Positions 23,593 to 32,129 of a stretch of DNA of 64,000 bases are shown here, one piece after another. Source of the stretch: Diaminobutyricibacter sp. McL0608 (GTDB lineage: Bacteria > Actinomycetota > Actinomycetes > Actinomycetales > Microbacteriaceae); assembly GCF_039613825.1 (NCBI RefSeq), contig NZ_CP154826.1, positions 2,728,001 to 2,792,000 on the forward strand. Direction: 5' to 3'. The notes beneath the pieces were generated by a model. That model saw only the letters and a program-made list of their open reading frames with translations, did no database searches and was not told the origin of the DNA. Numbering within the stretch: position 1 is the stretch's first letter; each line of letters starts with the position of its first letter. Position numbers and translations under genes: made by a program.

Positions 23593-24871
23593 CGGTGTCG
23601 GCGGGGACGGAGTCGCGGCTCGCAGGCGCCGGAACGGCGGCGGATGCGCGGCGGGAGCGTGAGCGGTCGATGCCGAAGCTCAGCAGCGACAGGGCGATAC
23701 CCGCGATGCAGAGCCCCACGCCGACGGCGATCGGTGAGAGGTAGCCGAAGCCTGCGGCGATCGTGAGGCCGCCGAGGAACGCCCCGGAAGCGTTGGCCAT
23801 GTTGAGTGCCGAGTGGTTGAGGGCCGCGGCGATCGACTGGCTGTCGTGCGCCACATCCATCAGCCGGGTCTGGATGGCCGGAGACAGCGCCGAACAGGCT
23901 GCCGCGATCACGAACAGCGAGAGCAGCAGGCCCACGACGTTTCCTGCCGTGAAGAACAGCACAGCCAAACTCACGAGGACGATCCCGAACGCGATCAGCA
24001 TGAACCGCTTGAGGCTGCGGTCCGCTCCCCAGCCTCCGACGAAGTTGCCCACGGTCATGCCGATGCCGACGAGCACCAGCACGAGGGGAACGGCCGACGA
24101 GCTGAGGCCGGTTATCTCCGTGACGATCGGAGCGACATACGTGTACACGGCGAAGAAGCCGCCGAAGCCGATGGCGCCGATCGCCAGGGTGAGCCACACC
24201 TGCAAGCGAGTGAATGCGCGCAGTTCGCGGCGCATCGTCGCGGCCGGGTTGCCTGCCTGCCACGGCACCAGGAATGCGACGGCGACGAAGGTAAGCACAA
24301 AGATCGCTGCCACCACGAGGTAGGCGATGCGCCACCCATGTTCCTGCCCGAGCCAGGTGATCAGCGGCACCCCGATGACGTTCGCGATGGTGAGGCCGGA
24401 CAGCACGAAGGCGACACCCTTGCCACGATTGCCCGGGCCCATCAGCGAGGCTGCGACGAGCGATGCGATTCCGAAGTAGGCACCGTGCGGAAGCGCCGTC
24501 AGGAACCGGGCGAGCAGCACCAGCCCGAAGGTCGGCGCGAGAGCGGACGCGACAGTGCCGATCGCGAAGGCCACGAGCAGCCAGAGCAGGAGCTTCTTTC
24601 GGGGCAGCCGTGCCGCCAGTGCCGCGATGGTCGGTGCGCCGACGACGACGCCGAGCGCGTAAGCGGAGATCACCCAGCCGGCCTGCGCGTTCGCGTCGGA
24701 CGGCGACGCCGCATAGAGCGACGGCAGCAGGTCGTGCGCGAGGTTCGGCAGCAGCCCGATGGAGACGAATTCGGACGAACCGATGCCGAAACCGCCCATG
24801 GCGAGGGCCAGGAGCGCAAAACGAATACGGGCCGACGACAGCTGCGTCGGCCCGTTGGTGGCGGGGTTCAC
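23576..24871 (-). CDS. MFS transporter (AraJ/Cmx-like, 12 helices)
   Basis: A 431-residue, 12-helix major facilitator. The segment SSEFVSIGLLPNLAHDL (about 33-49) is typical of the AraJ/YdhP/Cmx group of sugar or chloramphenicol-type efflux proteins, and the helix 2-3 loop (ALAARLPRKKLLLW) is present. The substrate is unknown. GTG 24871 lies where a minus-strand promoter (TTCGAT, 17 bases, TAGTCT at 24878-24883) would start transcription, so the mRNA is probably leaderless. A perfect palindrome overlaps that -35. Confidence 0.88.
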   Translation of the reverse strand: MNPATNGPTQLSSARIRFALLALAMGGFGIGSSEFVSIGLLPNLAHDLLPSLYAASPSDANAQAGWVISAYALGVVVGAPTIAALAARLPRKKLLLWLLVAFAIGTVASALAPTFGLVLLARFLTALPHGAYFGIASLVAASLMGPGNRGKGVAFVLSGLTIANVIGVPLITWLGQEHGWRIAYLVVAAIFVLTFVAVAFLVPWQAGNPAATMRRELRAFTRLQVWLTLAIGAIGFGGFFAVYTYVAPIVTEITGLSSSAVPLVLVLVGIGMTVGNFVGGWGADRSLKRFMLIAFGIVLVSLAVLFFTAGNVVGLLLSLFVIAAACSALSPAIQTRLMDVAHDSQSIAAALNHSALNMANASGAFLGGLTIAAGFGYLSPIAVGVGLCIAGIALSLLSFGIDRSRSRRASAAVPAPASRDSVPADTAPVAL

Positions 24872-24900
24872 ACGTCGAGACTACAGGGAAATCGTCGAAA

Positions 24901-24916
24901 ATCGAATCGATTCGAT
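24901..24916. promoter_or_regulatory. 16-base perfect palindrome over the MFS promoter
   Basis: ATCGAATCGATTCGAT reads the same on both strands and overlaps the -35 (TTCGAT) of the predicted promoter of the efflux gene. This is a likely operator for a TetR- or MarR-type repressor; no such regulator is encoded next to it. Confidence 0.55.
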
Positions 24917-25002
24917 AAATCCGGCGATTTCGGTGTCATGAACAGGTTCGGGTCCGACTCAGCCGCGATCGCAGTACGCTCAGCGCGTGGACCGCAGTCT
25001 GC

Positions 25003-25320
25003 TCAGCCCTCGGACGCCGACCGTTCGAGCGCGGCCTCCAGCCGTTCCACCTTGCCGTCGAGCTCTCCCGTGTGCCCGGGCCGGATGTCCGCCTTCAGCA
25101 CCAGCGCGACGCGCGTTCCATACGCGCCCACCGCATCCGTCGCCCGTTTGACCACGTCGAAGACCTCGTCCCACTCCCCCTCGATCGTGGTGAACATCGA
25201 GTCCGTGTGATTCGGCAGGCCCGATTCGCGCACGATCCTCACTGCTGCCGCGACCGCGTCGTGAACTGATGCGTCGGGCGCTTCGCCGCCACTCGGCGCC
25301 ACCGAGAATGCAACAAGCAT
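25003..25320 (-). CDS. Thiamine-binding MTH1187/YkoF-like protein
   Basis: A 105-residue ferredoxin-like-fold protein: LVAFSVAPSG at the start, SVHDAVAAAVRIVRESGL, then MFTTIEGEWDEVFDVVKRATDAV. This is the pattern of the MTH1187/YqgV family, whose members bind thiamine or its pyrimidine moiety. An AAGGAG site precedes ATG 25320, five bases after the stop of the mannosyltransferase gene, so it is co-transcribed with a functionally unrelated gene. No thiamine biosynthesis gene or TPP riboswitch is seen here. Confidence 0.85.
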   Translation of the reverse strand: MLVAFSVAPSGGEAPDASVHDAVAAAVRIVRESGLPNHTDSMFTTIEGEWDEVFDVVKRATDAVGAYGTRVALVLKADIRPGHTGELDGKVERLEAALERSASEG

Positions 25321-25325
25321 GATTC

Positions 25326-26696
25326 CTACTCCTTCGTTTCGAGCGAACCGGATGCCGTCAGACTTGCGTCGTCGCCCGCATCCTCGCTTTCGACCGGAAG
25401 CGCGCGGAACGGCCAGACGCGCACCGGCACCTCATCAGTATCGTCCGTCGTCGGATGGGCGGCGCGCCAGAGCGACCAGATCGCCCACCCGAGCACGATG
25501 AGCAGCATGAGGTTGCGTGCGGTGAGGATGGCCAGCGCGGCCGGGTGCACGTTCAGGATGAGGTCGTACACGTTCGGATAGATGACCTGCGTGAGCAGGG
25601 CGGTCGCCGCGATCAGGATCGCCGGCGTGCGGAAGGCGCGGCCGCGATAGACGAGGCCGATCACGACCGGCGCGGCCAGCCACGTGATGTACTGCGGCGA
25701 CCCGACCTTGTTGAAGACGATGAATGTCGCGACGAGCGCGAGACTCAGCGACGGCAGCAGCCGCGTCATCGGCGCGCCGGACCGCACCGCCCGGATCCCG
25801 AGGAGGAGCACGACGACGACCGCGATCCCCAGCAGCGGATTCATGAGGGAGCTGGCGACCGTGCTGCCGTCGCCGGTGACCTGGAAGGTGAGCAGCTGCG
25901 GGTCGTAGTAGACGAACGCATGGGGACGCGCGAACGCTGCCTCCCACATCCACGGCGTGCTGATCGGCGCCTCGATCTGCAGACTCCGACCGGTCTGCAT
26001 CGTGATGAAGCTGAGCACGTGCCAGCCGCTGCCGAACGTGAGGGCGAGGATGAGGAGGATCAGGCTCGTCACCGCGGCGACCACCAAAACCTGCCAGCGG
26101 GTGCGGACCGATACGACCACCGCCGCGAGGATCGCAGCGGGCCAGACCTTGATCCAGGTGGCGGCGGTGAGCATCACGACTGCCACACGCTCGCGCAGGG
26201 TCAGCCAGAGAAGCCCGACGATCACGAGCGGTACCGAGACGGAGTCCAGCCGTCCGATCGCGACAGGGCCGAGTAGCAGGAGGAACCCGAGCCACCACCA
26301 CGCTGCGACGAGCTGGCGGGGGCGGCGGCCGATGGTCAGCACCGCGAACGCTCCGGCGTCGAGGAGCAGCACGAGGGTCAGCCACGATCCGATGTAGTTG
26401 TCTGCGCCGAGGAGCAGCGGGAGCATGATGGGCACGATCGCCCCGATCGGGTACACCCAGTCGGACTGGATGCCCACCACCGAGCCGGCCTGCGCCAGCT
26501 GCGCCCACGGTTTGTAGACGAGGTAGACGTCGCCGAGGGGCTGGCCGTCGGAATGGAACGCCAGGAATCCGAGCAGCAGGTGCACGAGGAGGAACGCGAT
26601 CCAGAGCGCGAGAGGGGATGCGAACACCCGGCGAAGCTCGGATGCGTCCGGTTCCGGCGTCGCCGAACCCGCTCGTAGTGCCGGTTCGAACGCCAT
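25326..26696 (-). CDS. Polyprenyl-phosphate-mannose-dependent mannosyltransferase-like (GT87/DUF2029)
   Basis: A 456-residue protein with about ten to twelve membrane helices and the organisation of GT87/DUF2029 alpha-mannosyltransferases, GT-C enzymes that transfer mannose from polyprenyl-phosphate-mannose outside the membrane. An acidic stretch (GDVYLVYKPWAQL, Asp about 55) in the first loop is the likely catalytic site. The C-terminal tail is cytoplasmic and acidic. TACGAT (26705-26710) places the transcription start within two bases of ATG 26696. The glycan made is unknown. Confidence 0.75.
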   Translation of the reverse strand: MAFEPALRAGSATPEPDASELRRVFASPLALWIAFLLVHLLLGFLAFHSDGQPLGDVYLVYKPWAQLAQAGSVVGIQSDWVYPIGAIVPIMLPLLLGADNYIGSWLTLVLLLDAGAFAVLTIGRRPRQLVAAWWWLGFLLLLGPVAIGRLDSVSVPLVIVGLLWLTLRERVAVVMLTAATWIKVWPAAILAAVVVSVRTRWQVLVVAAVTSLILLILALTFGSGWHVLSFITMQTGRSLQIEAPISTPWMWEAAFARPHAFVYYDPQLLTFQVTGDGSTVASSLMNPLLGIAVVVVLLLGIRAVRSGAPMTRLLPSLSLALVATFIVFNKVGSPQYITWLAAPVVIGLVYRGRAFRTPAILIAATALLTQVIYPNVYDLILNVHPAALAILTARNLMLLIVLGWAIWSLWRAAHPTTDDTDEVPVRVWPFRALPVESEDAGDDASLTASGSLETKE

Positions 26697-26752
26697 AGAC
26701 GCCCATCGTACCGGTGCGACATTGCATGCCGCCGCCGAACATCCGTCTCCGG

Positions 26753-27646
26753 TCAGGCCAGAAGCTCGGCGACCGTCACCGGGAGCGACTCCGTGATGTC
26801 CAGCGCCGCGATCGGGCCACCCGCGGAGGCGCGTTCTGCCGCCCGACCATGGATGAACGCCGCTGTCGCCGCCAGCATCGCGAGGGCTGAGGCATCCGCC
26901 GCCACCGCACGCGCGTGCGTAGCCACCAGCGCGCCGAGGATGCCGCCGAGGACGTCGCCGCTCCCGGCGGTGGCGAGCCAGGCCGGGCCTGCCGTGACGC
27001 GTAGCCGAGTACCCGTCGGATCAGCGACGTAGGTCGTGTGCCCCTTGAGCAGAACGGCGACCCGAAGGAGTTCAGCCGCCCGCACCACCCACTGAGCCGG
27101 ATCCGCTGCGATGGCGTCCGCGCTGGGGGCGCCGGTGGTCCGCTCCGCCAGGACCTTCGCCAGCTCCCGGAAGTGCGGGGTGATGACGACGGGACCCGTG
27201 GCCGAATCGATCAGGTCGAGTGCGCCGGCATCGACGACGATCGGCTTTCCGTCGGCAAAAGCCGCACGCAGCCGGGTCGCGTCGTCCTCCGGGCGGGTCG
27301 CCGCGTCCATCCCGGAGCCGACCAGCCAGGCCTGGACCTGGCCTGACGCCGTGACCACCTCCGGACGTCGCTGGAGGACGAGCTCGGCAGGATGCGCGGC
27401 CCCGACGTATCGGACCATCCCGAGTCCGGTGCGCACGGCCGCCTCGACCCCGAGCACCGCGGCGCCGGGGTAGCGATCCGAGCCGGTCACGACACCGAGC
27501 ACACCCCTGCTGTACTTGTCGTCGCTCTCCATCGGAGCTGTGATCCAGATGCTCGCGTCGTCTGCCGTCCAGTCGCGCCACGGGGTCTTTCCGTCCACAG
27601 GGGAAGCGCCATCCACAGCTCGCGCACCCCGGGCATTCGTACTCAT
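26753..27646 (-). CDS. nnrD: ADP-dependent NAD(P)H-hydrate dehydratase
   Basis: A 297-residue ribokinase-like protein that repairs hydrated NAD(P)H. YSRGVLGVVTGSDRYPGAAVLGVEAA and TAGSGDVLGGILGALVA (with catalytic Asp in GSGD) are family hallmarks. The epimerase domain (nnrE) is absent, as in organisms that encode it separately. ATG 27646 is six bases from TATCGT on the minus strand (27653-27658), a leaderless-type start shared back-to-back with the HAD gene's promoter. Confidence 0.92.
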   Translation of the reverse strand: MSTNARGARAVDGASPVDGKTPWRDWTADDASIWITAPMESDDKYSRGVLGVVTGSDRYPGAAVLGVEAAVRTGLGMVRYVGAAHPAELVLQRRPEVVTASGQVQAWLVGSGMDAATRPEDDATRLRAAFADGKPIVVDAGALDLIDSATGPVVITPHFRELAKVLAERTTGAPSADAIAADPAQWVVRAAELLRVAVLLKGHTTYVADPTGTRLRVTAGPAWLATAGSGDVLGGILGALVATHARAVAADASALAMLAATAAFIHGRAAERASAGGPIAALDITESLPVTVAELLA

Positions 27647-27652
27647 GCCTTC

Positions 27653-27662
27653 ACGATAGGTT
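27653..27662. promoter_or_regulatory. Overlapping divergent -10 elements
   Basis: In ACGATAGGTT the minus strand reads TATCGT (27653-27658, six bases from the nnrD ATG) and the plus strand reads TAGGTT (27657-27662, seven bases from the HAD ATG). The two hexamers share TA, so only one direction can open at a time. Confidence 0.55.
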
Positions 27663-27669
27663 GAAAACG

Positions 27670-28317
27670 ATGAAAGAGGTCAGCACTGTGACTGCGAACG
27701 CGAGTATCAGCATTCCCGGCAAGGTCGTCGTCTTCGACTACGGCGAAGTCATCTCGGTCAGCCCGAGCGAGGCAGACCGCACCGTTCTCGCCGGAATGGC
27801 CGGTGGCGAATCGGAGGCGTTCTGGCCCGCCTACTGGCGGCATCGAGACGCGCTCGATCAGGGCACGATGAGCATCCGGGACTACTGGCGGGGCATCGGG
27901 TCGGAGCTGGGCGAACAGTGGAGCGACTCGAAGATCCATCGTCTGTGGCTCGCGGACTTCCGCAGCTGGCTGTCGATCGACCACGAGACCCTGGAGGTGC
28001 TGATCGACCTCCAGGAGGGCGGCACGCGCCTCGCATTGCTCTCCAACGCGGGTCGCGACTTCGGTTCGTATTTTCGCCACGGCTCCCTGGGCGACCTCTT
28101 CGAGGCCGTCTTCGTGAGCGGAGAGCTCGGCACGATCAAGCCGAGTGCCGACATCTTCGAGATCGTGATGAGCGAACTCGGAATAAGTGCGGCAGACATG
28201 ATCTTCATCGATAACAGGGAGGACAACGTCCGCGGAGCCGAAGCACTCGGAATCACCGGACACGTCTTCACCGGCGCAACTGACCTTCGACGGTTCCTCA
28301 CGTCGCTCGCCGCCTGA
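27670..28317 (+). CDS. HAD-superfamily hydrolase (HAD-IA)
   Basis: A 215-residue phosphatase-like protein. Motif I is VVVFDYGEVI, where the usual second Asp of DxD is Gly (D-Y-G). Motif II is in LALLSNAG, motif III Lys in GTIKPSADIFEIV, and motif IV IFIDNREDNVRGAEALG. Loss of the second catalytic Asp is seen in some epoxide-hydrolase-like and haloacid-type members, so it may not be a phosphatase. ATG 27670 fits the TAGGTT promoter; GTG 27688 behind AGAGG is an alternative. Confidence 0.85.
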   Translation: MKEVSTVTANASISIPGKVVVFDYGEVISVSPSEADRTVLAGMAGGESEAFWPAYWRHRDALDQGTMSIRDYWRGIGSELGEQWSDSKIHRLWLADFRSWLSIDHETLEVLIDLQEGGTRLALLSNAGRDFGSYFRHGSLGDLFEAVFVSGELGTIKPSADIFEIVMSELGISAADMIFIDNREDNVRGAEALGITGHVFTGATDLRRFLTSLAA

Positions 28318-28372
28318 GCCGTCCACGATCCCCCGACCAGCGCGCCCGACCACGGAACGGAACTGACACTCC

Positions 28373-29461
28373 ATGCCAACACTCTTCGACCCTCTGAGCA
28401 TCCGTGGCGCGACCATGCGCAACCGCATCTGGGTCTCCCCCATGTGCCAGTACTCCGTCTCCAAGCGCGACGGCGTGCCGCACGACTGGCATTTCGTGCA
28501 CCTCGGGTCGCTCGCCACCGGTGGCGCCGGACTCGTCATCACCGAGGCCACCGCAGTCAGTCCTGAAGGCCGGATCTCGCCCGAGGACACCGGAATCTGG
28601 AACGACGTTCAGCGTGACGCCTGGGCGCGCATCGTCGGCTTCATCGTCGATCGGGGTGCCGTCCCGGGCATCCAGCTGGCGCACGCGGGCCGCAAGGCGT
28701 CGACCTGGGCGCCGTGGGGTCACGATGGAAAGCACGGGTCGGTGCCGGAGGCCGACGGCGGGTGGCAGGCCGTCGCGCCGTCCGCCGTCGCGTTCAGCGG
28801 ATACGACCAGCCCCTCGCGCTCGATGCCGCCGGCATCGACAAGGTCGTCGCAGACTTCACAGCCGCTGCGCGGCGTGCTGTCGACGCGGGTTTCCGGGTG
28901 CTCGAGATCCACGGCGCGCACGGCTACCTCGTACACCAGTTCCTGTCACCGCTCTCCAACCTGCGTGATGACGAGTACGGCGGTTCGCTCGAGAACCGTG
29001 CGCGGCTCCTTCTCCGCATCGTGCGTTCCGTGCGTGACGAAGTCGATGACGACATCGCCGTGATCGTGCGGCTCTCCGCATCCGACTACGCCGAGGGCGG
29101 CTGGGATCAGGAGCAGACCTCCACCGTCGCCACCTGGGCCGCCGAAGCCGGTGCGGACTTCTTCGACATCTCGAGCGGCGGCAATGTCGCCGGTGTCCGC
29201 ATTCCGCTCGGTCCCGGATACCAGGTGCCCTTCGCCGACTTCGTCCGGCACCAGTCGGAGGTCGCAGTCGGGGCAGTCGGCCTCATCACGACGCCGCAGC
29301 AGGCCGCGGCCGTGATCGAAGAAGGCCGAGCGGATGCGGTGCTCCTGGCACGCGAACTGCTCCGTGATCCGCATTTCCCGTTGCGCGCGGCGCACGAGCT
29401 GGGTGTCGAACTCGACTACTGGCCGGGGCAGTACTTGCGGGCCCGCTGGCCGGAGGCCTGA
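28373..29461 (+). CDS. NADH:flavin oxidoreductase, YqjM-like old yellow enzyme
   Basis: A 362-residue FMN barrel protein. It has the N-terminal LFDPLSIRGATMRNRIWVSPMCQYS segment with the Cys used by the YqjM class, HLGSLATGGAGLVITEA, QLAHAGRKAS (active-site His/Arg) and EIHGAHGYLVHQFLSP. Such enzymes reduce activated C=C bonds (enals, enones, maleimides) with NADPH. Probably a stress or detoxification enzyme; the in vivo substrate is unknown. It stands 55 bases behind the HAD gene. Confidence 0.93.
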   Translation: MPTLFDPLSIRGATMRNRIWVSPMCQYSVSKRDGVPHDWHFVHLGSLATGGAGLVITEATAVSPEGRISPEDTGIWNDVQRDAWARIVGFIVDRGAVPGIQLAHAGRKASTWAPWGHDGKHGSVPEADGGWQAVAPSAVAFSGYDQPLALDAAGIDKVVADFTAAARRAVDAGFRVLEIHGAHGYLVHQFLSPLSNLRDDEYGGSLENRARLLLRIVRSVRDEVDDDIAVIVRLSASDYAEGGWDQEQTSTVATWAAEAGADFFDISSGGNVAGVRIPLGPGYQVPFADFVRHQSEVAVGAVGLITTPQQAAAVIEEGRADAVLLARELLRDPHFPLRAAHELGVELDYWPGQYLRARWPEA

Positions 29462-29485
29462 CCGGTGCCGCGACGCGATGCGCGG

Positions 29486-30523
29486 TCAGGCGCGACGCGT
29501 CGCATCCTGAACCTCGCCGACCAGTTCCTCGATGATGTCCTCAAGGAAGAGCACGCCTGTCGTGTCCCCGTCCGCGTTGAACACGCGTGCCAGGTGAACG
29601 CCTGACCGTCTCATGCTCGCCAGCGCGTCCTCGAGATCGCTTTCGGCGAAAACGGTGACGAGCCGGCGGATGCGCTTCGTCGGTACAGGAAGCTCGAACC
29701 CGGTCTCCTCCAGGTCGAGCACATCCTTCAGATGGAGATACCCGACCGGTTCCCCCGACTCGTCCAGGACCACGTAGCGCGAGAATCCGTGCTTCGCGAC
29801 CGCCCGTTCCACATCGCGGGGGGTCGCATTGTGCGGAAGTGAAACCAGCTTTCCGAGCCGCAGCGCCACGTCGTGCACCTTCTTCTCGGTGAATTCGAAC
29901 GCCGCCGTCAAAGCGCCGGTGCGGTCGGTGAGAAGGCCTTCCCGCGTGGACTGGTTCACGATGGTGGCGACTTCGTCAAGGGTGAAAGTGCTGGCTGCTT
30001 CCGCTTTCGGTTCCACGCGGAACAGGCGAAGAACCGCATTCGCCGACGCATTCAGCGCCACGATGATCGGTCGGAACACCCGTGCGATCGCAACCAGCGG
30101 CGGTGCAAGGAGCAGTGCCGCCCGGTCCGGCATGGAGAACGACAGGTTCTTCGGAACCATCTCACCGAACACGACATGAAGGAACGACACCAGAATCAGC
30201 GTGATGATGAACGCGATGGTGCCGATCACCTCATCCGGCCACCCGGTGAGTTGAAGCGGACCCTGCAGCAGGTGGTGGATCGCCGGCTCCGACACGTTCA
30301 GGATCAGCAGCGAGCACACCGTGATTCCCAGCTGGGTCGTCGCGAGCATCTGTGTCGCATGCTCCATCGCGTACAGAGCCGTGCGTGCGCTCCGCTTCCC
30401 GTGCTCCGCCTGCGGTTCGATCTGGGAGCGCCGCGCAGAGATCACCGCGAATTCTGCTCCGACGAAGAACGCGTTGACGAGGAGGAGCACCACCAGCCAG
30501 GCGAGTCCGGCCCAGTCACTCAT
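29486..30523 (-). CDS. CNNM/HlyC-type membrane protein with CBS domains
   Basis: A 345-residue protein. The DUF21 membrane domain has three or four helices (WLVVLLLVNAFFVGAEFAVISARRSQIE at the start) and is followed by two CBS domains (about 205-330: RLGKLVSLPHN, YLHLKDVLD, LARVFNADG) without the C-terminal CorC_HlyC domain. Related proteins affect Mg2+/Co2+ transport. ATG 30523 overlaps the end of its paralogue by eight bases (ATGAGTGA), so the pair is translationally coupled; the in-frame start 29 codons earlier is rejected. Confidence 0.9.
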   Translation of the reverse strand: MSDWAGLAWLVVLLLVNAFFVGAEFAVISARRSQIEPQAEHGKRSARTALYAMEHATQMLATTQLGITVCSLLILNVSEPAIHHLLQGPLQLTGWPDEVIGTIAFIITLILVSFLHVVFGEMVPKNLSFSMPDRAALLLAPPLVAIARVFRPIIVALNASANAVLRLFRVEPKAEAASTFTLDEVATIVNQSTREGLLTDRTGALTAAFEFTEKKVHDVALRLGKLVSLPHNATPRDVERAVAKHGFSRYVVLDESGEPVGYLHLKDVLDLEETGFELPVPTKRIRRLVTVFAESDLEDALASMRRSGVHLARVFNADGDTTGVLFLEDIIEELVGEVQDATRRA

Positions 30524-31862
30524 CGCCGCCCTCCCGCCGTCGATCCGATTCGGTTGGCGGGGCCTCATCCGGGTCCGGGGTGAAGCGGATGCGGTCGATA
30601 CGGCGACCATCCAACCGCTCGACGCGCAGCATGCCGCCGTCGATCAGGACCTCGTCGCCCACCACCGGAAGTCGCCCGAGCTCGTTCATCACGAAACCCG
30701 CGACCGTCTCGTAGGGCCCCTCCTCAGGAACCTCGACGCCTGCCCGTTCGAGCAGTTCGTCGGGCCGGAGGATGCCCGGGAATGTCAGCGAGTCCCTCCC
30801 CCGCACGACATCCGCACGCGTTCTGTCATGTTCGTCGGCGACTTCCCCGATGAGTTCCTCGACCAGGTCTTCGAGGGTCGCGATCCCGGAAGTTCCGCCG
30901 TACTCATCGACGACCACGGCCATCTGGTAGCCGCTCGCACGCAGCTCGCCGAGGAGCGTATCCAGGCTCATCGTCTCCGGCACGCGAAGCGCATCAGTCT
31001 GCAGCGCAGACACCGGCACCCGTTCGCGACGGCCACGGGGCACCGCGACCGCCTGCTTCACGTGAACCAGCCCGACCACATCATCCACGTCTTCGTCGAC
31101 CACCGGGAAACGCGAGTATCCCGTGTTCCTCGCGAGATTGAGGACCGCCTGAGCCGGGTCCGTGCGCTTGACGCTCGCGATCCGAAGTCGTGGGGTCATC
31201 ACATCGGATGCCGAGTGGCTCGAGAACGCGAGTGTGCGACTGAGCAGTGTTGCCGTATCCGCCTCCAGCACGCCCGCGCTCGCCGACCGCCGGACGAGCG
31301 ACGAGAGCTCTTCAGCCGTTCGTGCTCCCGACAGCTCCTCCTTCGGTTCGACACCGAACAGGCGGATCACCCCGTTCGCTGTGCCGTTGAGGAGTGCAAC
31401 GAAGGGTTTGAACACAGCGGTGAACACCGTCTGGAACGGAATGACCAGTTTGGCCGTCGCGAGCGGCAGCGCCAGAGCGAAGTTCTTGGGTACCAGTTCA
31501 CCCAGGATCATCGACAGCAACGTCGCGACCACGATCGCGACTGTCGTGGCGATCACCGGTACGGCCCCGGATGGGACGCCGATGGATGTCAGCGGTCCGG
31601 ACAGGAGTGAGCTGATCGCGGGCTCCATCGTGTATCCGGTGAGGAGCGTCGTCAGCGTGATGCCGAGTTGTGCGCTCGACAGGTGAGTGGACGTGATCTT
31701 CAGGGCCGCGATCGTCATGCCCAGGCGTGTCTCGCCGCGGGCGCGTCGTGCTTCGAGGTCGCTGCGGTCGAGGTTGACCAGCGAGAATTCACTCGCGACG
31801 AAGAGGCCTGTTCCGATCGTCAGCACCACTCCGATGCCGAGCATGATCCACTCATAGGCCAT
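30516..31862 (-). CDS. CNNM/HlyC-type membrane protein with CBS and CorC domains
   Basis: A 448-residue full-length family member: DUF21 membrane domain (YEWIMLGIGVVLTIGTGLFVASEFSLVN), CBS pair (TPRLRIASV, VDEDVDDVVGLVHVK, MAVVVDEYGGTSGIATLEDLVEELIGE) and a C-terminal CorC_HlyC domain with DGGMLRVERLDGRRI. It probably works with its shorter paralogue encoded just downstream, as in the usual two-gene arrangement, in divalent-cation transport or its control. ATG 31862 was chosen by comparison with the family start; GTG 31895 is possible, as neither has a clear ribosome site. Confidence 0.88.
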   Translation of the reverse strand: MAYEWIMLGIGVVLTIGTGLFVASEFSLVNLDRSDLEARRARGETRLGMTIAALKITSTHLSSAQLGITLTTLLTGYTMEPAISSLLSGPLTSIGVPSGAVPVIATTVAIVVATLLSMILGELVPKNFALALPLATAKLVIPFQTVFTAVFKPFVALLNGTANGVIRLFGVEPKEELSGARTAEELSSLVRRSASAGVLEADTATLLSRTLAFSSHSASDVMTPRLRIASVKRTDPAQAVLNLARNTGYSRFPVVDEDVDDVVGLVHVKQAVAVPRGRRERVPVSALQTDALRVPETMSLDTLLGELRASGYQMAVVVDEYGGTSGIATLEDLVEELIGEVADEHDRTRADVVRGRDSLTFPGILRPDELLERAGVEVPEEGPYETVAGFVMNELGRLPVVGDEVLIDGGMLRVERLDGRRIDRIRFTPDPDEAPPTESDRRREGGDE

Positions 31863-32051
31863 TGCGGCCACCGCGCATCCGGGATGAGCGCCCACTGAGA
31901 CTCAGCGCGACCGCTGGCCGCGCCGAGGCGAATGGGCTATCGGCAGAAGGGGGGTCGTCCATTGTCAGGCCAAGTATACCGGGAGGGGTGCGGTGTTTTC
32001 GGTTGGCTCGGCGGTGACAACCACTCCTCCACAATTGCGGTTCTGATGGAG

Positions 32052-32060
32052 TTATCCACA
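32052..32060 (+). promoter_or_regulatory. Perfect DnaA-box sequence upstream of the HNH gene
   Basis: TTATCCACA, the high-affinity DnaA site, lies 70 bases before the HNH start in an AT-richer stretch (31970-32129). A single box is not an origin. It could tie expression to replication or be chance. Confidence 0.45.
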
Positions 32061-32129
32061 GGCAAAATAGCTGGTCAGGGATGTTTATTGGCGGCTTCGA
32101 ATGTCGGTGGCCGCTGGTTGAGTTGAGTC

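Noticed and set aside
29486-31862. Gene duplication by recent insertion for the two CNNM-like genes
   Set aside because: The two paralogues are quite diverged and the tandem order is the normal arrangement in this phylum.
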